Of a stretch of DNA of 20,571 nucleotides, positions 8,920 to 17,900 are shown in pieces; the stretch's first letter is position 1; every line of letters starts with the position of its first letter. The notes under the pieces are model-generated. The model made no database searches. It saw nothing but the letters and a program-made list of their open reading frames with translations, and had not been told where the DNA came from. Source of the stretch: Tetmemena sp. SeJ-2015. Taxonomy: Eukaryota; Ciliophora; Spirotrichea; Sporadotrichida; Oxytrichidae. The position numbers and the translations under genes are program-made. Location: NCBI GenBank assembly GCA_027382625.1, contig JAJKFJ010004697.1:1-20571 (forward strand), in the 5' to 3' direction.

Positions 8920-11900
8920 ATGGACTTATAATTGCTCTTAGTTTTTTATTTGTGCTATCTCTAAGTTAATTAATTTGTCTTGTTAACTTATTTCAAATAC
9001 AAAATTTAAAGTGTGAGCTGAAGAGAATCCAGGCAGATAGAAAATATGATTTGTGAAATTTGTTCCTATTGCCTAAATATCATTTGATAATATAATATTG
9101 AGCTATACGAAGAACGCCTACAGTTTGAAACCTACTTTCTCTATTTCCCTTTCGGAATTTAATAATCTGCGGACTTAATCTTTGCTGTAAACAAAAGTCC
9201 TACCAGTGTTTAAGTTAGCACTGGAAAAGGTTTTAAATAAAGTTTGTATAAGGTTTAAAGATTTTAATAAATATAGTGAGTCAAGTATTTAAAATTCCTG
9301 CTGAATAGAGGTGATATAATTTACACAGCATTATAAGTGTAGAGAAGCCAACTTAAAGTTATAATATTGCCTCCTTAATTAATAATATGGAACGAAAGCT
9401 TTTATTTCTAGGTTTCAAGAAATATCATGAATTTCTGAAACTAGGATTTAAAGTCTACAGAAATATGTAGGCTGTGGAAAAATCTTATAGCTACTAGGTA
9501 TTAAGAAGCGACTTTAATTAAAAATTGTGTAAAAGATAATCAGTTAAATTTTAATGACTTAGATTTGAAGCTTATTTCTAAATATAGATTGAGCGATAAT
9601 AAGGTGATGTCTTTCAAGGAATAAAAGGTGAACAACTTAGACCCAGCCACCTCCGCTCAGATTGAGCCTCATATCATGCTTTCTAATCCTCTGAACAGCG
9701 AAATCACCCAAAAAATCGCAACCCTCACTATCAATACAATCATTGTAAAATACACTTTTATTTTCGCTTATCTATCAAGAGATTCGAAAACTTCGAGTTC
9801 TAGAGTCCTCCTCTCAATTCCAGAGAGTACCAGTCCTAATTTTAAGAATCATTGGAACAGGCCAAGAGAGCTCATTATCAAAATTTGCAAGATGTATAGT
9901 CAAGAGCTAAATTCAACTCAGACCATGTTGACACAAAATAAACCATTCCTACTTTAAGTCAGCTTACTAATAAAGAAATGGAAACTGTCCAGGACATTAA
10001 GACTCAACACATTTAACCACATTATATTTTAGATATTTTTTAAAGGTGATTTGTTTTTACCAAGCCTACAGGAAATTTCTGTACAAAATAAAGCTCGAAG
10101 GCTAATAGGGGATTCTAGTGCTTTCGAGTAAGAAATAGATTCGGGATTTGACGTGGCCGGGCATAACTTCCTTCAAAATGAAATCGATAATCTCTCCTTT
10201 ATTTTATTATTGCTATGATATTAAACTTTTTTGCTTTTTTACTCTACTTTAAAGAAAAGGATTCTGATGTGCATGAGTAAGATAAGTTGACTGAAGATGC
10301 ACTCGTGAGCAGTTTGGTCAGCACTTGCGAGAGGGAGCTTGATTTTTTCGCAGCTGGGAAGTTTATAAGACACCTCAAAGATATTAAAATTATCCAGTAG
10401 AAAAATTCAGCCCTTAAATAAGCTACAGTTAATATGTGATGTGATATTTTGCTGAATAAGCAGATTAGGACTAGTACTATGTGAATCAATTCAAGGTGAG
10501 CAAGTTGTTAGATGGCAAAGGAGTGCATGTGAAGAAGATAATTCCTGACTGCAATCTTGTGTTCAGACTGTTCGGCGATTACTTCACCTTCTCGTAGACG
10601 GAGTATTCCAATGTCAAAATGGCATACGCTCAGTACCTTGCTCTTAACCAAAATGTAAGATTTTACCTCCTTCTATTCCCATCTAAAAAATAAATGTCCA
10701 TAACAATCACAATCAATTTGAAATTTATACATCATTTGTATCAAGATAAAGATGTCTAATTACTAAATATGCTTTAATATACAAGCGAATACCTAATGTG
10801 GTTATAGTATTGATAAACTATTTATAATATAGAAAATTTTACATCTTTGATTCTCAAATGAGTTTATAATTAGATGCATCATATCTTCTGTAATTAAATA
10901 ATCCTGGCACAACTTATTTTTTTTTTAATTTTCTATAAACAAAAGCAGGAAAGAAAAGCATAATTTTGGCAATTGGGAATTATATTAAATAAATGAATAA
11001 TTTGACAGGGTGCTAGAGATGATTAAACCTCAAATGGTTTCAGGAGTTAGGGAATCACCTCACTTTATAGATGGATACACAAAAAAACAAACCACTCAAC
11101 AAAATCAAGAAATTCCTACAAGAACTCTCGACTATGTTCAAAGACTTCTACAAAATGAAGCCACTGACTCAGAGGTACAATACTTTAATATTATAATATC
11201 TTATTTAATTAAGCAAGAGGTAAGCTCAAAGACTAATAAGATTAATAACTTTAATCTTAAGGAAGGATGTTGTTGTTGTAATACATCTATATAATTTCTC
11301 TACTTGGACTTGACACATAAGTTATAAATTAAGAAGAATCTGTGTTTGGTGAGAGGTGGGAATAACTTATTTTCCCTCCCTCTCCCCAGAACAGCTTCTT
11401 AGTTAAGTTATTCTCTTTCTGATAATTTTAATCATTGCTGTTAGGTTGACATTGTGATGCTGTGCTTCATCTACAAACTCTCTTTAAGTGTGTCTAAAAA
11501 GGTTATATTGCACATTTTGATAGTGCTGTATTCACAGATGAGAGGTTTAATGTATACGAGTACACACTGAATATCAAGTAGAGCTAGAATACTTTGCAGC
11601 TCAGTTGCCTTGAAAACTCCTATGATATGCTATACTCAAAGGCCTATATGTTCTAAGCTGCATAAGTTTAGAGTATTCTCAAGGGTATGCTTGTAGGCTT
11701 GTGCTAAAACGAGTCTAAGAACAAAGAGGAATAGAACCAGCAAAATTTACTTGATGCCGAGTAGATTCTTACACCTTCAGTTTTTAAATGCAAACTTGCT
11801 TATGTTTACCTATGACACTCGAGGATGAAGAAGAGCTAGAGAAGCTGAGGAATTAAATCGATCTCTACATAAATGAGCCTTATCAAAGGTGGCTCAAAAA

Positions 11901-14727
11901 GTGCAGAGAGCTGGCTGTGAATGCTCATAAGGATAAGCTTGGGCAGAATAGTTCAGCAAAGAAGGATCCAAAGAAGAGTAGAATGGTGGCCTTTCTAGAA
12001 GATGAGAAAGATGACACCGAAATCGTTATCAAAGGGGCCATCAAGAAGTCATCGCTGAGTGGGGTTCATAAGTATCTAGACAGCAACGATGCAGCTCAAA
12101 TGAATGAGGATGATGAAAGTCTGAAGAATGCAGTCCCTCGTATTAGGTAAAACTCGATGCAACTTTTCACAGCTGAAGAAATAGCTGAGGAGTAAAACTT
12201 ACTTACTTATACTAATTATTGTTAACGATCACGGTGAATCTTCCTCTGAGGAGCAAGAAGCTGATGAAAGTGGCTCCTCTCACCATAGCCAGTCTATATT
12301 CACCTAAGATCCCTTCGGACTTCAAGAAAATTTTGACATAAATGATCGATTCAACTTAAAGCTATCTCTTTCAAACTAGACGGCTGAATAATACAGGGGT
12401 GAGGGAACTCAATCTCATAGATTCAAGCCTAGACTCTCCTCATCTCATGACCTACTGCCAACTTTCAACGAGATGCTTCCTGGGCTTGAGAAAAAGATAT
12501 CCTAGATCAAGGCCATGGAAGGTCAAAAGGCTTAGCAGCAAGATAACTTAACCTAGAAGCCTAATTACTCCAAGCCACCCATCTCAGATTTTAGAAAGAT
12601 GGAGATGGCTTAAATGGAATTCCTTTAAAATAGCCATGAGCTGAGCAACCTCAGCAAAGACGAAGGGTCAAATTAGAACTTATCGGATTCTCTATCTTAC
12701 AACAAACTGACTAATGAAATAGGGTAGAATGGCTTGAGAGTACTTGCTGATTTAAGAGGTGGCAACGGATCTAATGGAAGCTTCTAGTCAGGGAGTTCCC
12801 CTGGCACTGGCAAGGCAAGTCACCCTAGGTTTGGTGGCTAAGCTCCTTCCTAGAGCTCATTTGCCCCAAATAAGCAGAATACCATACTTCAAGGAGATAG
12901 CCAATACGCCAATCTAAACTGCTAAATATTTATATCGAGATGAAATTCTTAAGTGATGAATATCTTTTAGAGTGCGACATCCATCCCATTAAGCTAGACT
13001 CACAAGAAGAAGACACCCAAAAATATTGCAATCAGTCCTTTGAATGAAGACTCAGATAACTAAAAAGGCCATGTCTAAGAATAAGAAACCATAGTGCCTT
13101 TCCTATTTTTGGATGGAGTACCCTCTAACCCATCTCCTCCTTAGAATTATAAATTACTAAACCAATTTCCTATATTTGAATCCAGTAATGAATATGCAGA
13201 TCAGACATCAGCCTTCCCAAAGTTCATCGTCTGGAAATGTATTGGTCTAGGGAATGATAAGCAACTAAAGACCTAATAACTTCGCCTAGGTTCAATAATC
13301 GGCTGTTACTTATTCATCAGGCCAAATGGCTCTCCCTTAAAATACTCATCCTATTATGGGAATAAACAAGCAACCCCAGAATCCTTTCTACTCTCCAAAT
13401 GCTGCAGCATAAGAATAGATGACTGCTCCTTACTACCACTAACAGCAAAATTATTAGTAAATGCCTATGATGCAGCAACAAATCATCCATCAAAGTCCTA
13501 ATGTACTTATTTAGAGCTCGCAACCGATGCAAATGATGATGAATCAGATGGGTATGTAGAAATAGACCTCTATGACATCACCATTTAATAGCATTACTGG
13601 TTAGCAAGTAAACTCACTTTAAGAGGTAAGCAATATAGATTGAACAGTTTTAAGGTTACCTTAAACTATGTACAGTTCTTAAACATAGGTCATTTATGGA
13701 ACGCCCCAAATCAACAATAACTCTTAGATGATGCAGCAAACGCAATAAAGGCCAACAGGGATACAACAGCAGTCGCAAATCATGCAATCTCCGCAGCCTC
13801 ATATCGCCCCTCAAAGTCCAAACGTGCAAGTGACTTCTAGTGGACTGCCTTAAGTATAAGTGTCTAGCAACTCTCACTCTCCAATTGTATCGAGTGCATA
13901 GCCTCATGAAGTCCTGGCTAAAGTTCTTAATTTTTCCTTTTATATAATTTAAAGTTGACTAGTTGTAGAAAAGAGTCTTAGGGAAGATAAAGTTCTATAA
14001 TGAGGCGCAAGCATATGGCTTCATTGTTTTACCAGATGGATAGGAAATATTTGCTCACTTTGACGACTTGACAAAAGGAGGTATTACTAAAGAACTCCTC
14101 TTTAGGGCGAAGTACGACTACACTATCCATGTATCTTTCGTGGTTATGAACTACATCAATAAGAAAAACAGGCAGACAAAGAAGGCAGTAGATATCTAGC
14201 TTATTGGCATCGATGAGCCTCAAGTCAAGCCTCAACCACAACCCTCACCACAGCCGATGTAGTAGTAGCAACAGCAAATGTAGTAACAGCAGTAGCCAGT
14301 TATTTAAAAGCAGACTACTCCAATTTAGGTACAACAATAATCACTTCATGCCTAGATGCAAATGTCTACTCATCACCACATGCCTTAGCCATAGATGACT
14401 GCCTATGGCGTGTCTCCTCACTAGCCAGTAACTCCCCCACACCCATATTATCAAAGTATGCCTCAGTAGTATATGACTCCACACATGCAGATGCATTCCC
14501 CTTTCGCTCAGTAAATGCCTTAACAGCACATGCAGTAGATTCCAAGCCAAAATATGATGTATAGAATGCCTCAGATGGGAATACAACAGCAGCCATAACC
14601 TCAGCATCAACCAAGCTATCCCCACCATCACCTTCCTCTGGGCACATACGTCGGCTACCCGCAAATGAACGGCGGCAACCCTTAAATGTCGCCCATGATT
14701 AATAACAACAACTCTCAAAACGATTGA
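8920..14727 (+). CDS. Cold-shock-domain protein with long Q/M/P-rich tracts; interrupted by 17 IESs
   Basis: The first ATG is at 8920 and the TGA at 14725-14727. Removing 17 IESs leaves 1491 codons (1490 residues). The N-terminal part (MDLQLLKRIQADRKY, then ELYEERLQFETYF) looks helical. The middle has acidic, lysine- and serine-rich stretches and is not recognised. From about residue 1000 it is Q/M/N/P-rich. Near 1243-1320 is a cold-shock domain: GKIKFYNEAQAYGFIV with the RNP1-like YGFIV, and EIFAHFDDL with the RNP2-like IFAHF. This fold binds single-stranded RNA or DNA, so an mRNA-binding role is inferred. The tail is Q/M/H/P-rich. Parts read in different frames lie between 12.9 and 13.2 kb; I treat them as one gene because pointer-defined joins link them and no spacer is visible. 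A split into two genes is the main alternative. Confidence 0.7.
8934..9019. other. IES, pointer GCT, 83 bp removed
   Basis: GCT occurs at 8934-8936 and 9017-9019. The join places the ATG at 8920 directly on the coding frame (MDLQLLKRIQADRKY). No other in-frame ATG is available upstream of that frame. The three-base pointer is weak, but the AT-rich insert and the start codon support it. Confidence 0.6.
9043..9093. other. IES, pointer AATAT, 46 bp removed
   Basis: AATAT occurs at 9043-9047 and 9089-9093. Removal takes out a TGA and joins IQADRKYNIELYEERLQ. Other AATAT copies nearby give the wrong frame. Confidence 0.75.
9246..9288. other. IES, pointer GTAT, 39 bp removed
   Basis: GTAT occurs at 9246-9249 and 9285-9288. 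The insert contains an in-frame TGA. Removal gives KQSLYLKFLLNRGD. Confidence 0.75.
9352..9401. other. IES, pointer CTT, 47 bp removed
   Basis: CTT occurs at 9352-9354 and 9399-9401. The frame shifts here. Removal joins QRSQLLFLGFKKYHEF. The short pointer makes the exact ends less certain. Confidence 0.6.
9513..9555. other. IES, pointer TTTAAT, 37 bp removed
   Basis: TTTAAT occurs at 9513-9518 and 9550-9555. Removal joins VLRSDFNDLDLKLI and corrects the frame. Confidence 0.85.
9728..9778. other. IES, pointer CTATCAA, 44 bp removed
   Basis: CTATCAA occurs at 9728-9734 and 9772-9778. Removal changes the frame from a hydrophobic pseudo-translation to FENFEFQSPPLNSREY. Confidence 0.9.
10016..10062. 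other. IES, pointer ACCA, 43 bp removed
   Basis: ACCA occurs at 10016-10019 and 10059-10062. The insert is T-rich and carries a TGA in the upstream frame. Removal joins KTQHIQPSLQEISVQ. Confidence 0.8.
10197..10251. other. IES, pointer CTTTA, 50 bp removed
   Basis: CTTTA occurs at 10197-10201 and 10247-10251 around a very T-rich insert. Removal joins NEIDNLSFKEKDSDV. Confidence 0.85.
10417..10461. other. IES, pointer AATAAGC, 38 bp removed
   Basis: AATAAGC occurs at 10417-10423 and 10455-10461. Removal skips a TGA and joins SALKQADQDQYYVNQ. Confidence 0.9.
10651..10995. other. Long IES, pointer AAATG, 340 bp removed
   Basis: AAATG occurs at 10651-10655 and 10991-10995. The insert is strongly AT-rich with an 11-base T run and no coding-like frame. 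Removal joins ALNQNEQFDRVLEM. GTAAG at 10655 and ACAG at 11005-11008 suggest an intron, but that splice leaves the wrong frame. Confidence 0.75.
11147..11477. other. Long IES, pointer TCTACAAA, 323 bp removed
   Basis: The eight-base repeat TCTACAAA lies at 11147-11154 and 11470-11477. Removal joins VQRLLQTLFKCVQKGY. The insert holds a purine-rich then pyrimidine-rich stretch around 11350-11395 and no gene that I recognise. Confidence 0.85.
11771..11818. other. IES, pointer ACAC, 44 bp removed
   Basis: ACAC occurs at 11771-11774 and 11815-11818. Removal eliminates an in-frame TGA and joins DAEQILTLEDEEELEK. Confidence 0.8.
12196..12226. other. IES, pointer AAC, 28 bp removed
   Basis: AAC occurs at 12196-12198 and 12224-12226. 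The frame shifts here. Removal gives AEEQNDHGESSSEEQ, continuing an acidic stretch. Confidence 0.65.
12911..12961. other. IES, pointer AAT, 48 bp removed
   Basis: AAT occurs at 12911-12913 and 12959-12961 and the insert carries an in-frame TGA. Removal gives DSQYANIFQSATS. The pointer is short; a gene boundary here is the alternative, but the next ATG is only about 15 bp past the TGA. Confidence 0.55.
13144..13181. other. IES, pointer GAAT, 34 bp removed
   Basis: GAAT occurs at 13144-13147 and 13178-13181. Removal joins NPSPPQNPVMNMQ, linking the upstream part of the gene to the Q/M-rich part. A separate start at ATG 13188 is the alternative. Confidence 0.65.
13619..13682. other. IES, pointer TTAA, 60 bp removed
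   Basis: TTAA occurs at 13619-13622 and 13679-13682, with an in-frame TGA between. Removal gives QVNSLQTQVIYGTPQ. A GTAAGC...ACAG intron of 50 nt would leave the wrong frame. Other TTAA copies inside make the right end slightly uncertain. Confidence 0.7.
13920..13956. other. IES, pointer AAAGTT, 31 bp removed
   Basis: AAAGTT occurs at 13920-13925 and 13951-13956 around a T-rich insert. Removal joins EVLAKVDQLQKRVLGK, running directly into the cold-shock domain. Confidence 0.9.
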
Positions 14728-14941
14728 ATGATGACTCCTCACTATTAACTTACTGAGACTAAAATACTTATTTCGTATTATCTACAAACAAACAAGGAAG
14801 AAAAGCTTCTTTAATATGTTACAAACATTACATTCAAAACTTAATTTATCCAATCTTCTTTGAGGTATTAGTGATGAAATTTTGGAAATAAATGAAGTGT
14901 ATAAATTAGAATAGTGTGAAGCCTTTTTGGTCAGATGATTT
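14728..14941. other. AT-rich spacer between convergent genes
   Basis: This lies between the cold-shock gene stop and the preferred stop of the coiled-coil gene. The minus strand keeps an open frame of modest quality (FARSNFENHLTKKAS) that could belong to the coiled-coil gene's true C-terminus if an IES with AATTT pointers were removed near 14.96-15.04 kb. Confidence 0.35.
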
Positions 14942-17900
14942 TCAAAGTTGGATCTAGCAAAAGCAAATTGCCCATTCAAAGATATCTTAAAAAGGAAGAA
15001 AAATTATGGCAAAATATTTTATGATTCCTGATCGCATGTTGCTAAATTAGAAAGTTTTAGTGCTCTCCAAGTTCTTTTTCATTTGCTCTGTCTTATTCTT
15101 CAAGCTTTGCATTATCTTCTGACTCTTTGAGTAGCCGAAGAGCGCTTATAAGATCACTTCGATAGTAACCTTGTATGCTTTCTCATAGTTATTCTATAAG
15201 AATTCTTTCAGCACTCTATTTGTCTCTCGCTCTCTCAGAGTTTTTATCTACTCTCGTAGGTACTCAGTCTCTGCCTCTAGCTCTAAGATAGATTTGTACT
15301 TGGCCTGATAGTTGAGTTTCTTCTAAAGCATGGCTGGAGAATCTTGAGGCAAGTTTGCATCGTCATCATAACTAAGGAATAAAAAGTTTATCTCATTACT
15401 ACTCACTCATCATAATGGAAGAAAGAGTCTTCGGTCGCTCCTCTTCGGTTGAATTTGTCATCTCCTAGCATACCCAGAAAGAATTCATTATGCTCCTGAC
15501 TTTCCTAGTTCGAAACCTCAACAAGATGCTTCCTAAGATTACAACTCAGCCCCTTGATCTTCTTCCTGATTCGCTCTAGGAACTTATTCTGTGTTAGTTA
15601 GAAATCAGTGAGCACCTGCTGTCTGTTAAGAGAATGGATTTGAGTCTAGTCCTCTGAAGCGCCCTTATGGTGTTGCAGTCTTATTAAAGACTGAGGAGAG
15701 AGTACCTTATCTTGATCTTCGAAGTTTATGGCTGTGCCTAGAGAACTCTAGTGCCTCCTATTTTAAAAGCTCTGCCTGTTTATCTACTCCTGCTCTCTGT
15801 TCTTCTTATTTTCCTCCTGCAGCTTCAATTAACTTAAAAAAGCATAGCTAATAATATGCAGCTTTTTTATATTCTCCATCTTCTTATTCATCAAAATCTG
15901 GCATCGAGAAGTCTAAAGGATATTAAGAACTGGTGGAAAAAATATTACGTCTAAAATGTATTCAATGGCCTGGCTATCTAGCCATTTGGGAAACCTATTC
16001 AAGTTTACACTCTCCCCTAGTAGCCAAATGCTTTTTATGATCCAAGGTAGCCCCTCTTACCTATAGTCTAAACCCATTTGCAATAGTTCGTGATAGTGAC
16101 TGACTTGCTGACTAACTATGTGCGAGATTTGCGCATCTAGGTAAGCAATTTCATTCATGTGCTGCTTCTCTTCTTGTGCATACAGTTTGACCTTGGCAGA
16201 TAATTGCACTAGGCTCTTCTTTAATCGGGAATTTACTTCCTCCTTGTCCTGGATGAGCTGTCGCTTGCTCATCTAAGTTGACAGGTCAGTATTGATCTTC
16301 GAAGAGATCATGTCTAGCATCATATGAGAGGAACCATCACCTCCCGCCTTGGCTCCAGATATTCTGGACATAGTCGACTAGTTCGTTAAAGTCACATTTT
16401 AAACTCCCCCTTGAGAGGCTCTCTTGGCTTGAATATCCGATATCTACTTCTGTTGAGACTCTTTCAAATTCTCTAAGAAGGCAGTCATCTTAGCTATAGA
16501 CCTTGCATTGGATTCAATGATAACACTTATTTAATATATAATATCTATGTATTAAATTATTAATGATGTTCTTCTCATCATCTTATTGATTCTGATAGTC
16601 AACCTTGAGTTTAGAGGCTGCCTGCACTTTTTCAATCTTCTCATCTCTTATCTCTTAAAGCTTCTTAGATTTCAACTCAAGAGATATCTCATAGTTTAGA
16701 GCGATCTCTTTGAACTTTATGTACAGCTTCTTATCCAATGGGTGGATAATGCTGTGTCTCACTTCCATCTCTCTTATTTATAAGTAGCATATTATAAAAG
16801 AGCATATACAACATTAGATTTTTAAGGTAACTATTTGAGCTTGCAATTCATCATTAGCTGTCTTAGCTTGGTCCCCATCGACAAAGAGAGAAAAAGTTTG
16901 GCGGGTGTTCTTGAGTCTCTTCATGAATTGATATTCGTCAAAGATCTCCCCGGCTTCGTCTTATCCCTTGTAGATCTGAATTGAGGGCCTTCTCTAATGC
17001 TAGTGACTTCCCGCATGAAGTCTATCTTTCTCCTTATCTCGATTGCTTGTGCCTCCTTAGTTAGAAATCTGATTGCTGTGCAATGAGAGACCCTTCTTAA
17101 AACCTGGAGCTAGTAACATACCACCACCAGACAAGTACTGACGATTATTTCCTTACCCATGAGTATTTTGACCCTTCTAATTTGAAATAGACCTCTTCTC
17201 TCTAGATTAAGCATTCTGGATTAGAATTTGTTGAACACCTTGGAAGTTGAATTTCTATCTCGGCCTTATCATAGAGCCTCCTCCTCTATTATGAGGAGGG
17301 GCTTGCGATGAGTCAGATTCACTAGACTCCTCATTTTCTCTTTGGTTACTGTCCTAAGGAGTGCTTATTTGGCCAGCATCTTCTAAATTCCCTGCGTTTG
17401 CTGCATCTTCATTTTTCTTGTATTTTATCTTTGAGGCAAGTTACAAAGCTAAACCAGTTGTGGTGATCTTCTTCATCTTAAAAATGTCATTCAGCCTTTC
17501 TCTAGAATATGAGAGAGCAAATAATTTTTTTTAAGTATTCTGTGCCATCATTGACTTCATAGAGTGTTTCTAAATTGAGAGTGTTTCCCTTCTGCTACTT
17601 TTACTTTATGATAGATTAGAGCTGACGAGTTGACGCTCTAAGTATTTCGTTCTAAGAGGCAACTGAATTTCTAAAAACTACCTCTGGCTGGAGATTAAGT
17701 ACTTCCTCAGTCTTATTTTGAACTGTCTGGATAAAATTCTTGCCCACAGCTGATCTGATCTAAGCCTCTTTGAAGTTAGAGTTGCTCTTTACATGCTAAT
17801 GCTTCCATTTGTCTAAAGATATAAACCTACAGTGAAAAGAGTGAATAGTTAAATTTAATGAGTCAAGCTTTTCCACTTCCTTAATAGACTCTCGATGGTC

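Noticed and set aside
9043..9140. Separate start at ATG 9046 (MICEICSYCLN) for the cold-shock gene
   Set aside because: Both sides are better explained by the AATAT-flanked IES, which connects a helical, charged N-terminus starting at ATG 8920. The Cys-rich peptide lies inside the insert.
10655..11008. 354-nt GT-AG intron (GTAAGA to GACAG)
   Set aside because: Its length leaves the downstream exon in the wrong frame. Excision between AAATG repeats (340 bp) gives the correct frame.
13634..13683. Intron beginning GTAAGC and ending TACAG
   Set aside because: The 50-nt removal shifts out of the frame needed for the Q-rich segment that follows, whereas TTAA-flanked excision fits.
14341..14742. 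133-residue minus-strand frame, rich in His, Arg and Leu
   Set aside because: It is the antisense shadow of the Q/M/H/P-rich tail of the cold-shock gene, whose plus-strand frame is continuous to the TGA at 14725-14727.
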